Made by a program: the position numbers and the translations under genes. A stretch of 64,000 nt of DNA from Lachnospiraceae bacterium (GTDB lineage: Bacteria > Bacillota > Clostridia > Lachnospirales > Lachnospiraceae): assembly GCA_910576385.1 (NCBI GenBank), contig CAJTIR010000001.1:186001-250000 (forward strand), in the 5' to 3' direction. A model generated the notes under the pieces. That model made no database searches, was not told where the DNA came from, and was given only the letters and a program-made list of their open reading frames with translations. Shown here one piece after another: positions 8,406 through 17,144 of the stretch. Numbering within the stretch: the first letter of the stretch is position 1; each line of letters begins with the position of its first letter.

Positions 8406-8768
8406 TTAACATTGTTCAAAATATTTTGTTTTGCTTGCAGCATATTCGCGAATGCTTTGTTTGACAGTGTCGTCCAATGCAATAAATTCACAGCCATAAG
8501 AATAATGGCTATGGCCGACTGCCAGGCAGCGAATAATTTTCAAAACTACAAGTGATTCTTTATTTTTTTCTAAATTCAAAGTCATTTTAAAATGGTATTG
8601 TAAAGGAAGGAGGCATTCGGAAATAAATCCGATCCCATATTCTGAGATGTCTGTCAGCACAATAGGAGCTTTTAGATGATGAATATCAGTAGAATCATGT
8701 TTGTACAAATCACAGATATGAAAGTTAAGTTTTAAAGGAACACGCGGACTTCTTCTTTTTTCCAACAT
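8406..8768 (-). CDS. PilZ domain protein (probable cyclic-di-GMP binding)
   Basis: 120 residues, essentially a single PilZ domain. The RxxxR ligand motif is at the very start (EKRRSPRVPL) and the D-x-S-x-x-G motif follows as DISEYGIGF near residue 40, the two elements that clamp cyclic di-GMP. No other domain is present, so it would act as a stand-alone adaptor. A strong AGAAGGAGG site precedes the ATG. It is monocistronic between its own terminator and a repeat element. The target cannot be read; no motility or polysaccharide gene is adjacent. Confidence 0.85.
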   Translation of the reverse strand: MLEKRRSPRVPLKLNFHICDLYKHDSTDIHHLKAPIVLTDISEYGIGFISECLLPLQYHFKMTLNLEKNKESLVVLKIIRCLAVGHSHYSYGCEFIALDDTVKQSIREYAASKTKYFEQC

Positions 8769-8806
8769 AAGTGGTTTTCCTCCTTCTAAATTTTTATTTT
8801 ATGTTT

Positions 8807-8977
8807 GTAACTATTTAGACACAAACCGCAGACATGCCAGCAAAGCTATCATACGTCTCTAAAGAGGCTTTTGGTTGCGGCTAAGGGGATTATTACCCTC
8901 AAGGAAATAGACATTTATCCCTTTTAAATAAATTTGAAAGGTCTAATTGCTATTTCCTTGAGCTTCTGAACAGTTAC
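8807..8977 (+). repeat. 171-bp inverted-repeat element (MITE-like), copy A
   Basis: Bounded by GTAACTATTTAGA and TTCTGAACAGTTAC. It shares with copy B (18119-18293) the blocks CAGACATGCCAGCAAAGCT, GAGGCTT, ATCCCTTTT and AAATAAATTTGAA. An internal stem CAAGGAAATAG/CTATTTCCTTG is perfect. No coding frame is visible. It lies between the PilZ start and the purC promoter. Confidence 0.85.
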
Positions 8978-9108
8978 TTATTTTCTTATAAGTTTATCAT
9001 GATGAAAAGGGAATGGCAAGTTGCTTTCTCCCCGCAATTTATACAAAATATTTTAAGAAACAACAAAAATTTTCTACAATTAAAAGATCGTATGACAAGG
9101 GAATTTCA

Positions 9109-9138
9109 TTGACGAATGAAAAGAGCCTGTATTATAAT
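9109..9138 (+). promoter_or_regulatory. purC promoter
   Basis: TTGACG at 9109-9114 and TATAAT at 9133-9138, spaced 18 bp. No purine riboswitch fold was recognised in the roughly 60-nt leader. Confidence 0.75.
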
Positions 9139-9201
9139 GAATCCGAATATGTGACTTTAACAGCGTAAATGTACCAGAGAAAGTGAGAATGGAGGACAAC
9201 C

Positions 9202-10080
9202 ATGAGTATTCAGGAATTGAAACCGGTAAAAGAAGGAAAAGTGCGTGAAGTTTACGACAATGGAGACAGTATGGTCATTGTGGCGACAGACAGAATCTCT
9301 GCCTTTGATGTGATTTTAAAGAATGAAATTACACAGAAAGGTGCAATTTTAACACAAATGTCTAAATTTTGGTTTGAGTTTACAAAGGATATTGTACCCA
9401 ATCATATGATTTCCACTGATGTTACACAGATGCCGGAATTTTTCCATAAGGAAAAATTTGATGGAAATAGTATGAAATGTAAGAAGCTTCGTATGCTGCC
9501 GGTGGAGTGTATTGTACGCGGTTATATTACAGGCAGTGGTTGGGAAAGCTATCAGAAAGATGGTACAGTGTGTGGTATTAAATTACCAGAAGGACTGCAG
9601 GAATCAGAGCAGCTTCCAGAGCCAATTTATACCCCGACCACAAAAGCAGATCTTGGCCTTCATGATGAGCATATCACATTTGAGGACACAGTGGAAATTC
9701 TTGAAAAGCTTCATCCAGGAAAAGGTGCTGAGTACGCTGAGATTCTTAAGGATTGTACGATTAAGCTGTATAAAAAATGTGCAGAATATGCGCGAAACAG
9801 AGGAATTATTATTGCTGATACAAAGTTTGAATTTGGCTTGAATGAAAATGGGGAAGTAGTTCTCGGAGATGAGATGCTTACTCCAGACAGCTCTAGATTT
9901 TGGCCGGTGGAGGGTTATGCTCCTGGAAAATCACAACCTTCATTTGACAAACAGTTTGTCAGGGATTGGTTAAAAGAAAATCCAGAAAGCGGTTATCTAC
10001 TTCCAGAAGAGGTAGTGGAGAAAACAGTTGATAAATATAAAGAGGCATATGAACTTTTAACTGGAGAAAAGTTTGGGTAA
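9202..10080 (+). CDS. purC: Phosphoribosylaminoimidazole-succinocarboxamide synthase
   Basis: Joins CAIR and aspartate with ATP to give SAICAR in purine synthesis. At 292 residues it is the longer bacterial form. Both SAICAR synthetase signatures are present: LPVECIVRGYITGSGW near residue 100 and IIADTKFEFG near residue 207. The start KPVKEGKVREVYD is typical. GGAGGA precedes the ATG. purF follows by 18 bp and purB lies beyond a repeat array, making a three-gene purine cluster. Confidence 0.96.
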   Translation: MSIQELKPVKEGKVREVYDNGDSMVIVATDRISAFDVILKNEITQKGAILTQMSKFWFEFTKDIVPNHMISTDVTQMPEFFHKEKFDGNSMKCKKLRMLPVECIVRGYITGSGWESYQKDGTVCGIKLPEGLQESEQLPEPIYTPTTKADLGLHDEHITFEDTVEILEKLHPGKGAEYAEILKDCTIKLYKKCAEYARNRGIIIADTKFEFGLNENGEVVLGDEMLTPDSSRFWPVEGYAPGKSQPSFDKQFVRDWLKENPESGYLLPEEVVEKTVDKYKEAYELLTGEKFG

Positions 10081-10098
10081 ACCCAACTGGAGAATTGT

Positions 10099-11544
10099 AT
10101 GAATAACAATAAAATAGAAAAAAATACAAGTTTTGATGAGCTGCATGAGGAATGTGGCGTCTTTGGCATGTATGATTTTGGTGGAAATGATGTGGCGTCC
10201 ACCATTTACTATGGTCTCTTTGCTTTACAGCATAGAGGGCAGGAGAGTTGTGGAATCGCAGTCAGTGAGACAAATGGTCCCAAAGGAAAAGTAAATTCAT
10301 ATAAAGGCATGGGCCTGGTAAATGAGGTATTTACTCAGGAAACCTTAGATGGGATGAAAGGCGATATCGGTGTGGGACATGTGAGGTATTCCACTGCTGG
10401 AGCCTCCACCCGAGAAAATGCCCAGCCATTAGTCTTAAATTATGTCAAGGGAACTTTGGTATTAGCCCATAATGGAAATCTGATTAATGCCAACGAACTG
10501 CGGCAGGAGTTAGAATATACAGGAGCAATCTTTCAGACTACCATTGACTCTGAGGTAATCGCCTATCATATTGCCAGAGAGCGTCTCACCTCCAAGTCTG
10601 TGGAAGAAGCAGTAAAGCGGGCAGCAGGCAAAATTAAAGGAGCATTTTCTTTAGTAGTGATGAGCCCTAGAAAATTAGTGGGAGCGCGGGATCCTTTTGG
10701 ATTTAAACCGCTTTGTATTGGAAAACGGGATGACGCTTATATGATAGCTTCTGAGACATGTGCTTTAGAGACAATCGGTGCTGAGTATGTGAGGGATGTA
10801 CTTCCAGGAGAAGTGGTGACAATTACACCAGAGGGAATTAGTTCTGATACAAGCCTTTGTCTACCCAAACAAAAAGAGGCCAGATGCGTATTTGAATATA
10901 TTTATTTTTCAAGATCAGACAGCCATATTGATGGAGTCAGTGTCTATGTTTCCAGAATTAAAGCTGGAAAATTCCTTGCTATGGATTCACCAGTGGAGGC
11001 AGATTTGGTGGTCGGTGTGCCAGAGTCTGGTAATGCAGCAGCGCTGGGTTATTCTATGGAATCAGGGATTCCCTATGGCACTGCATTTGTCAAGAACAGT
11101 TATGTAGGGAGAACTTTTATTAAACCCAAACAGAGCAATCGGGAGTCTAGTGTCAGAGTAAAACTAAATGTGCTGGCAGAAGCAGTGCGGGGAAAACGTG
11201 TGATTATGATTGATGATTCTATTGTTAGAGGAACGACATCTGACCGTATTGTGCGTATGCTGCGGGAGGCGGGAGCCATTGAGGTTCATGTGAGAATTGC
11301 TTCGCCCCCGTTTTTGTGGCCCTGTTATTTTGGAACAGATATTCCAGAGAGAAAACAATTGATTGCCTATAATCGTACGGTGGAAGAGATCTGTGAGATT
11401 ATCGGAGCGGATAGTCTTGGATATCTGAGTGTAGATCGTTTGGCCGAAATGGTGGAAGAACTTCCGATCTGTAAAGGATGTTTTACCGGAACCTATCCAA
11501 TGGAACCCCCTGCCCAAGACATAAGAGGAGATTATGAGCGATAA
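10099..11544 (+). CDS. purF: Amidophosphoribosyltransferase
   Basis: First committed step of purine synthesis: PRPP plus glutamine gives phosphoribosylamine. The N-terminal nucleophile is Cys19 in ECGVFG, so residues 1-18 are a propeptide removed to expose it. The PRPP-binding motif VIMIDDSIVRGTTS is near residue 370. Cysteines in CKGCFTGTYPM near the C-terminus match the Fe-S ligands of the Bacillus-type enzyme. 481 residues is normal. It directly follows purC, and its stop is followed by a repeat-rich 351-bp spacer before purB. Confidence 0.96.
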   Translation: MNNNKIEKNTSFDELHEECGVFGMYDFGGNDVASTIYYGLFALQHRGQESCGIAVSETNGPKGKVNSYKGMGLVNEVFTQETLDGMKGDIGVGHVRYSTAGASTRENAQPLVLNYVKGTLVLAHNGNLINANELRQELEYTGAIFQTTIDSEVIAYHIARERLTSKSVEEAVKRAAGKIKGAFSLVVMSPRKLVGARDPFGFKPLCIGKRDDAYMIASETCALETIGAEYVRDVLPGEVVTITPEGISSDTSLCLPKQKEARCVFEYIYFSRSDSHIDGVSVYVSRIKAGKFLAMDSPVEADLVVGVPESGNAAALGYSMESGIPYGTAFVKNSYVGRTFIKPKQSNRESSVRVKLNVLAEAVRGKRVIMIDDSIVRGTTSDRIVRMLREAGAIEVHVRIASPPFLWPCYFGTDIPERKQLIAYNRTVEEICEIIGADSLGYLSVDRLAEMVEELPICKGCFTGTYPMEPPAQDIRGDYER

Positions 11545-11557
11545 GCAGCGACGGTGG

Positions 11558-11860
11558 CCTTAATCAAGAAGATTTTGGCTGCTTGCAGACAGAAATATTC
11601 TTGATTAAGGACATTGGAGTGCAACGGACACCAAGAAGAAGTGAAGCTTCTTCTTGGTGAGCGTCGCTGCGAAAGAAGAAAAAGGTGCAACGGCCACCAA
11701 GAAGAAGTGAAGCTTCTTCTTGGTGAGCGTCGCTGCGAAAGAAGAAAAAGGTGCAACGGCCACCGAGAAGAGCAAAGCGAATTCGAGGTGAAAGTTGCAG
11801 GCAGTCTGCGACAAGATTAAGGACATTGGAGTGCAACGGCCACCAAGAAGAAGTGAATGG
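11558..11860 (+). repeat. Two-stem structured element array between purF and purB
   Basis: CCTTAATCAAGAA (11558-11570) pairs perfectly with 11598-11610 around an inner CTGC/GCAG stem. The linker ACATTGGAGTGCAACGG follows, then a hairpin of 13 perfect base pairs (11629-11641 with 11647-11659). A 66-bp unit starting GTGCAACGG occurs at 11619 and again at 11685 (nearly identical), then in degenerate form at 11751. A further copy of the linker and half-stem begins at 11814, with its GTGCAACGG at 11831. The layout matches the elements at 1514-1752. All frames crossing it are repeat-encoded and not convincing as genes. Confidence 0.8.
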
Positions 11861-11895
11861 AAGATACTATTTAATAGACAAAGAGGAGAAAAATT

Positions 11896-13347
11896 ATGTC
11901 AACAGACAGATACAACAGCCCTCTGTCCGAGCGTTATGCGAGCAAGGAAATGCAGTATATTTTTTCACCAGATATGAAATTTCGTACCTGGAGGAAGCTG
12001 TGGATTGCCCTTGCGGAAACAGAGATGGAGCTTGGATTGAGCGAAGATGGTAAGCCAGTCATTACACAGGAACAAATTGATGAACTGAAAAGTCATGTGG
12101 ATGATATTAACTATGAGGTTGCCAAAGAGCGGGAAAAACAAGTGCGCCATGATGTGATGAGTCATGTGTATGCCTATGGACAGCAATGTCCAAAGGCGGC
12201 AGGAATTATCCATTTGGGGGCGACTTCTTGTTATGTAGGAGATAATACAGATATTATAGTGATGGATGAGGCTTTAAAACTTGTGCGCAAGAAGCTGGTA
12301 AATGTGATGGCAGAGTTGGCCAAATTTGCAGATACTTATAAAGATCTTCCAACGCTTGCTTTTACCCATTTTCAGCCGGCACAGCCGACCACCGTTGGAA
12401 AACGTGCCACACTGTGGCTGCAAGAGTTTTTGATGGATTTGGAAGATTTGGAATATGTGATCGGAAGCTTGAAGCTGCTGGGTTCTAAGGGGACTACTGG
12501 AACACAGGCAAGTTTTCAGGAGTTGTTTGCAGGGGATCAGGAGACCATTGACAAGATAGATCCGATGATTGCAAAGAAAATGGGCTTTGCGCACTGTTAT
12601 GCAGTATCTGGCCAGACATATTCCAGAAAAGTAGATACCAGGGTACTAAATGTTCTTGCGGGGATTGCAGCCAGCGCGCATAAGATGTCTAATGATATCC
12701 GTCTGCTTCAGCATTTAAAGGAAGTGGAAGAGCCTTTTGAGAAAAATCAGATTGGTTCCTCAGCGATGGCATATAAGAGAAATCCAATGAGAAGTGAACG
12801 CATTGCCTCTCTTGCGCGTTATGTGATGGTAGATGCCTTAAATCCAGCGATCACCTCTGCGGTTCAGTGGTTTGAGAGAACCTTAGACGATTCCGCTAAT
12901 AAACGTCTTTCCATTCCAGAAGGATTTCTGGCAGTGGATGGAATCTTGAACTTGTGTCTGAATGTGGTAGATGGGCTGGTAGTCTATGATAAGGTAATTC
13001 GCAAACATATGATGTCTGAGCTGCCTTTTATGGCTACTGAGAATATTATGATGGATGCGGTGAAAAACGGCGGCAACCGTCAGGAAATGCATGAAAAAAT
13101 TCGTCAGCTCTCTATGGAGGCTGGAAAAAATGTTAAGGTGGAGGGCAAAGACAATAATCTGTTGGAATTGATTGCCCAAGATCCAGCATTTAACTTGACA
13201 TTGGAAGAATTGGAAAATTCTATGGATCCCTCAAAATATGTGGGACGTGCTCCTTTGCAGGTAGAAAAGTTCTTGACAGAGATAGTAAATCCAATTTTGG
13301 AAAAAAACAGAGAACTTCTGGGTATGACAGCAGAGATTAATGTATAA
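11896..13347 (+). CDS. purB: Adenylosuccinate lyase
   Basis: Acts twice in purine synthesis, splitting fumarate from SAICAR and from adenylosuccinate. The fumarase/aspartase superfamily signature is seen as GSSAMAYKRNPMRSE at about residues 290-304, and HFQPAQPTTVGKR near residue 160 is the second conserved block. 483 residues is in the usual range. An AGAGGAGA ribosome binding site precedes the ATG. Separation from purC-purF by a repeat array suggests its expression may be partly uncoupled. Confidence 0.96.
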   Translation: MSTDRYNSPLSERYASKEMQYIFSPDMKFRTWRKLWIALAETEMELGLSEDGKPVITQEQIDELKSHVDDINYEVAKEREKQVRHDVMSHVYAYGQQCPKAAGIIHLGATSCYVGDNTDIIVMDEALKLVRKKLVNVMAELAKFADTYKDLPTLAFTHFQPAQPTTVGKRATLWLQEFLMDLEDLEYVIGSLKLLGSKGTTGTQASFQELFAGDQETIDKIDPMIAKKMGFAHCYAVSGQTYSRKVDTRVLNVLAGIAASAHKMSNDIRLLQHLKEVEEPFEKNQIGSSAMAYKRNPMRSERIASLARYVMVDALNPAITSAVQWFERTLDDSANKRLSIPEGFLAVDGILNLCLNVVDGLVVYDKVIRKHMMSELPFMATENIMMDAVKNGGNRQEMHEKIRQLSMEAGKNVKVEGKDNNLLELIAQDPAFNLTLEELENSMDPSKYVGRAPLQVEKFLTEIVNPILEKNRELLGMTAEINV

Positions 13348-13390
13348 ATTATGGAAATATCTTTTTTCTTTTTTGACATATAAATTATGT

Positions 13391-13426
13391 TAGGGCGTGT
13401 TTGAAAACTGCTTTTTGACACGTCCT
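13391..13426. other. Inverted repeat between purB and the DUF3267 gene
   Basis: TAGGGCGTGT (13391-13400) pairs with 13417-13426, one G-U pair. T runs lie before and inside rather than after the stem, so it is not a standard terminator for purB. Confidence 0.45.
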
Positions 13427-13493
13427 AAAATGAAAGGTTAGTTTTGTGAAATGTCATAAAATCACAAGATGAGTGTTGAAGAAAGGAGATTGT

Positions 13494-14084
13494 ATGGCAA
13501 AAATAATTTGGGAGGGAAACCAAGATTGGGAGAAAGACTTTCCCGATGGAAAAGTTCCTGAAAATGCAGTAAAACTGAAGAGACCGAATGACATATTGAG
13601 AGCATCATTACCATATGGGATTATTCCTTTGCTGATATGTTTTGCATGTATTTTTTATAAGAGAAATATGAGTGATGAATTTATTTTTGATTTACGATTT
13701 ATGTCATTAGGCTTTGTGATAGGATTTTTACTGATACCGATACATGAGTTTCTTCATGCCGTGTGCTATCCTAAAAACGCAAAAGTTTATATAAGCGTGT
13801 GCATAAAAAAGGTTGCTGCATATGCAATATCATTTTATCCAATCAGTAAAAGTCAATTTATTATTATGTCGCTTGCGCCAATGCTATTAGGAATAATGCC
13901 GCTTATTGTTTTTGTTGTCTGTCCGTTACGGTGGAAAGCTTTATTGACGATTTGCGTTGTTCCTGCTTTTATGGGAATGATTTCACCGTCACCGGATTAT
14001 ATGGATGTAGTTTCTGTTATAAAACAAGTACCAAAGGGGGCGAAAATACAGGCTTCAAACGAGGGATTGTATTGGTTTAAATGA
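13494..14084 (+). CDS. DUF3267 membrane protein (putative zinc metallopeptidase fold)
   Basis: 196 residues with about four membrane segments. A zincin-like HExxH appears as IPIHEFLHAVCYP near residue 87 inside a membrane segment, and SPDYMDV near residue 165 could supply a further ligand; both match the DUF3267 family. An upstream TTG is open, but AAAGGAG is placed for the ATG at 13494. Function is unknown; membrane proteolysis is a family-level guess. It appears monocistronic between purB and a hairpin cluster. Confidence 0.75.
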   Translation: MAKIIWEGNQDWEKDFPDGKVPENAVKLKRPNDILRASLPYGIIPLLICFACIFYKRNMSDEFIFDLRFMSLGFVIGFLLIPIHEFLHAVCYPKNAKVYISVCIKKVAAYAISFYPISKSQFIIMSLAPMLLGIMPLIVFVVCPLRWKALLTICVVPAFMGMISPSPDYMDVVSVIKQVPKGAKIQASNEGLYWFK

Positions 14085-14098
14085 AATTTGAGAATCAA

Positions 14099-14224
14099 GT
14101 AGGGAAGATTTTCTTCCCCTACTCGCTGCGCGCGGGGCGCATACTGTATAAGCAGTAAATTTCCTTATGCGCCCCTGTGCATATAAAAAACTTTGGGGCG
14201 CCTTCCCTGCGGATAGCGCCCCAA
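14099..14224. terminator. Hairpin cluster with terminator for the CNNM gene
   Basis: Three stems in a row: 14099-14108 with 14112-14122; GGGGCGCATA 14134-14143 with 14166-14175 (perfect); TTGGGGCGC 14193-14201 with 14216-14224 (perfect). Read on the minus strand the last stem follows the CNNM gene stop and is followed by T residues, so it is that gene's terminator. The others may end the DUF3267 transcript. Confidence 0.65.
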
Positions 14225-14241
14225 GCAAAATTCTGTTTGAT

Positions 14242-15516
14242 TTATTTTTTCTCAGCTTCTTCCTCAGGAAGACAAAGATATAGTTTGCTGATACGGTTTT
14301 TATCCATAGCTTCTACACGGAGTAAAACATTTTCTGGTGTTCTAGTCTCTTCTCCCGTATTAGGCAAGTGGTCAAGCAATTCAATCATATAACCGCCAAC
14401 AGTATCATAATCCTTAGAGGAAAGCTGCAGATTCAGCACATCACAGAGATCTTCTAGGTTCATAGAACCTTGGATGATATACTCCCGATCATTGAGTTTT
14501 TGAATCGGATCTTCCTCATCCATATCATATTCATCGCGGATTTCTCCGACGATTTCTTCTAAAATATCCTCGAGTGTAATCAATCCTGCAGTAACACCGT
14601 ATTCATCAAGTACGATAGCAATATTGAAAGAGGACTTTTTCATCTCAATTAAAAGTTCCACCGTCTTCTTGTGTTCATAAGTGTAGTAAGGTTTGCGCAA
14701 AATACTTCGCACCGAAAAGCTGTCTTTGCTGGTTTCATAGAGAAGCAAATCTTTCATATTGATAATTCCAATTACATTGTCGATGGAATCTTCATAAATG
14801 GGCAGACGGGTAAATTTATCTGTCCGAAAAATGTTAATCAGCTCCTCATAGGTGCTATTGATATCTGCAAATGTCATATCAATTCGGGGTACCATAATCT
14901 CTTTGGCCTGGGAATCACCGAAATCAAATACATTATTGATCATTTCATGTTCTTCCTGTTCAATGACGCCTGTCTGGTGTCCCACATCCACGATTGTTCG
15001 CAGTTCTGCTTCTGTCAGGGGAACAGGTTCATTGGAGACATTGACCCGCAGCAGCCGTAAAAATCCAATCGCCAACTTGTTGATGATGAAAATTACAGGG
15101 GTTAAAACTTTCATCAATCCCCAGATTATTCCGCCATAGGTCAGCGCAATTTTATCAGCATGAATCGTTGCCAGAGTTTTAGGCGATATTTCACCAAAAA
15201 TTAGTACTAGGACAGTAAGAGTTCCTGTTGCAATTCCGGCTCCTGCATTTCCAAATAGTTTGATTGCAAGTGCAGTGGCAATAGAGGATGCCGACAGATT
15301 TACAATATTGTTGCCAATCAAGATAGCGCTGAGCATTTTACCGGAATCCCCAGTGATTTCCAATACCCGCTTTGCCCGTTTGTCTCCCTCATCGGCAAGT
15401 CCTTTAAGACGGATCTTGTTGGAAGTAGTCAGGGCAGTTTCTGCGGAGGAAAAAAATGCAGATAACATTAATAAAACAACTACAAATAATAACTGTATGA
15501 CCTCACCTGAGTCCAA
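14242..15516 (-). CDS. CNNM/CorC-type transporter with CBS domains
   Basis: 424-residue membrane protein of the hemolysin C/CNNM family. An N-terminal DUF21 membrane domain (residues 1-180, with FSSAETALTTSNKIRLK and FGEISPKTLA) is followed by two CBS domains (about 200-330, from IMVPRIDMT to GLITLEDILEEIVGEI) and a C-terminal CorC_HlyC domain. The family includes Mg2+ and other divalent-cation exporters and Mg2+-resistance proteins; the ion is not evident here. GGAGAG precedes the ATG. Monocistronic on the minus strand. Confidence 0.9.
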   Translation of the reverse strand: MDSGEVIQLLFVVVLLMLSAFFSSAETALTTSNKIRLKGLADEGDKRAKRVLEITGDSGKMLSAILIGNNIVNLSASSIATALAIKLFGNAGAGIATGTLTVLVLIFGEISPKTLATIHADKIALTYGGIIWGLMKVLTPVIFIINKLAIGFLRLLRVNVSNEPVPLTEAELRTIVDVGHQTGVIEQEEHEMINNVFDFGDSQAKEIMVPRIDMTFADINSTYEELINIFRTDKFTRLPIYEDSIDNVIGIINMKDLLLYETSKDSFSVRSILRKPYYTYEHKKTVELLIEMKKSSFNIAIVLDEYGVTAGLITLEDILEEIVGEIRDEYDMDEEDPIQKLNDREYIIQGSMNLEDLCDVLNLQLSSKDYDTVGGYMIELLDHLPNTGEETRTPENVLLRVEAMDKNRISKLYLCLPEEEAEKK

Positions 15517-15687
15517 TTACATCTCTCCTTTCGATAATACATAATATAAAGGAAGGACGGAAATTTTGCAAGAGTTTTTCAAAAAAGAAAGTTTAACTTC
15601 TGTTAAGCTGGGAATAGTTTTGCGGAAATCAGAATAAAATATCATAGAATCCAATGGACATTCTTATATAAAGAGAGGAAGAGGAAA

Positions 15688-16098
15688 ATGGAAAACAATC
15701 ATACGAGGAAGAACCTGGTTCAAGCACAGGGAGAGAAACGGATTCGAGTGTCGGTGCTGACGATCTTAAAGATTTTGCTGGTCATGTATCTTGTGACAGG
15801 TCTGCTCTTGTTAATTTTATCTGCAATGCTCTATAAAATGCAGCTCAGTGAGAGTGTGGTGTCAGTGGGAATTGTGGTGATCTATATGATTTCAGGATTT
15901 CTGGGAGGATTTTTGAGTGGCAAAGTGATGAAGACGAGAAGATTTTTCTGGGGAATGGTTATGGGAGGAGCCTATTTCCTGATTCTGGTTTTAGGCTCCA
16001 TCCTGTTTCAAAAGGGAATCAATATGGAGTTATCCCGTTTTTTCACAACCTTAATTTTGTGTACAGCATCTGGTATGGTTGGCGGGATGGCAAGCTGA
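15688..16098 (+). CDS. TIGR04086 family membrane protein
   Basis: 136 residues with a basic N-terminal cytoplasmic segment and four membrane helices rich in glycine (ISGFLGGFLSGKVMKTRR in the middle). This pattern matches the TIGR04086/YrzE family of small Firmicute membrane proteins of unknown function. A GAGGAAGAGG-type site precedes the ATG. It converges on kdgK with only 4 bp between the stops. Confidence 0.75.
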   Translation: MENNHTRKNLVQAQGEKRIRVSVLTILKILLVMYLVTGLLLLILSAMLYKMQLSESVVSVGIVVIYMISGFLGGFLSGKVMKTRRFFWGMVMGGAYFLILVLGSILFQKGINMELSRFFTTLILCTASGMVGGMAS

Positions 16099-16102
16099 AA
16101 GC

Positions 16103-17131
16103 TTATCGCTGTACGCGTCCCGAGGCGTCTCCGCCTGCCAGTTTTAATACTTCGTCAATGGAGACCAGATTGAAATCTCCTTCGATGGAATGTTTTAAAC
16201 AAGAGGCTGCCACTGCAAATTCAATCAACTCTTGAGGAGCATATCCCATCAGGGAAGCAGCAATCAGCCCGCCGCCGAAACTGTCGCCGCCACCCACACG
16301 ATCTACAATGTGCATATGGTATTTGCGGCTAAAATAATAGTCATTGCCATCATAGAGCATAGCAGACCAGTCATTATCATTGGCCGAGATCGATTCCCGC
16401 AGAGTGATGGCAACCAAAGAAAATTGAAATCGCTGTTGTAATTGCCGTGCGACATCCTTATAACCTTCGCGATTGACAGTTCCTGTGGTGACATCTGTAT
16501 TTGCGGCATGGATGCCAAACACATCAGAAGCGTCCTCCTCATTGGCAATACATACATCTACATATTGACAGAGATTTTCCATCACTTTGCCAGCTTTTTC
16601 TTTGCTCCACAATTTATTGCGGTAGTTCAGATCGCAGGAGACAGTTACTCCAGCTTCCTTTGCCGCTTTGCAGGCCATCAGACACAGATCCGCAAGTGTA
16701 TCATTTAAAGCGGGGGTGATTCCGGTGAAATGAAACCAGTCTGCATCCGCAAAGATTTCTTGCCAGCAGAAATCTTCTGAGGAAGCGGCAGCGAGTGCAG
16801 AATCGGCACGGTCATATATGACTTTGGAAGGTCTCTGTGAAGCTCCTTTTTCCAAATAATAAATACCAACTCTGTTCCCCCCGCGCGCAATATAAGAGGT
16901 GTCTACGCCATACCTGCGCAGAGCATTAACGCCGGCCTGTCCGATTTCATGAGAAGGAAGGCGTGATACAAATATGGAGTGGAAGCCATAATTTGCCAGA
17001 GATACGCATACATTTGCCTCTCCACCGCCATAGGTAGCGCCCAGCGTATCAGCTTGTACAAATCGTTGGTAGCCTTGTGGGGCAAGACGCAGCATCAATT
17101 CCCCAAAAGTAATTATTTTTTTTGCATTCAT
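16103..17131 (-). CDS. kdgK: 2-keto-3-deoxygluconate kinase (PfkB family)
   Basis: Phosphorylates 2-keto-3-deoxygluconate to KDPG. The 342-residue protein has the PfkB N-terminal motif GGGEANVCVSLANYG near residue 36 and the C-terminal signature DRVGGGDSFGGGL holding the catalytic Asp. It begins 13 bp after eda, whose product cleaves KDPG, so the pair completes the lower hexuronate/Entner-Doudoroff route. Other PfkB sugar kinases look similar, but the eda partner favours KdgK. Upstream uronate enzymes and a dedicated regulator are absent from the window. Confidence 0.88.
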   Translation of the reverse strand: MNAKKIITFGELMLRLAPQGYQRFVQADTLGATYGGGEANVCVSLANYGFHSIFVSRLPSHEIGQAGVNALRRYGVDTSYIARGGNRVGIYYLEKGASQRPSKVIYDRADSALAAASSEDFCWQEIFADADWFHFTGITPALNDTLADLCLMACKAAKEAGVTVSCDLNYRNKLWSKEKAGKVMENLCQYVDVCIANEEDASDVFGIHAANTDVTTGTVNREGYKDVARQLQQRFQFSLVAITLRESISANDNDWSAMLYDGNDYYFSRKYHMHIVDRVGGGDSFGGGLIAASLMGYAPQELIEFAVAASCLKHSIEGDFNLVSIDEVLKLAGGDASGRVQR

Positions 17132-17144
17132 ACTTCTACTCCTT

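Noticed and set aside
9139-9201. A purine riboswitch in front of purC.
   Set aside because: The leader is only about 60 nt and lacks the three-way junction with its conserved loops.
11619-11816. Regularly spaced 66-bp repeats that might suggest a CRISPR array or VNTR-coded protein.
   Set aside because: There are no unique spacers between short repeats; the units are contiguous, long and hairpin-forming, and no cas gene is near.
11532-11836. Several overlapping frames on both strands in the purF-purB spacer, encoding repeated peptides such as FFFRSDAHQEEAS.
   Set aside because: They are translations of the 66-bp DNA repeats and their hairpins in several frames at once, without ribosome binding sites.
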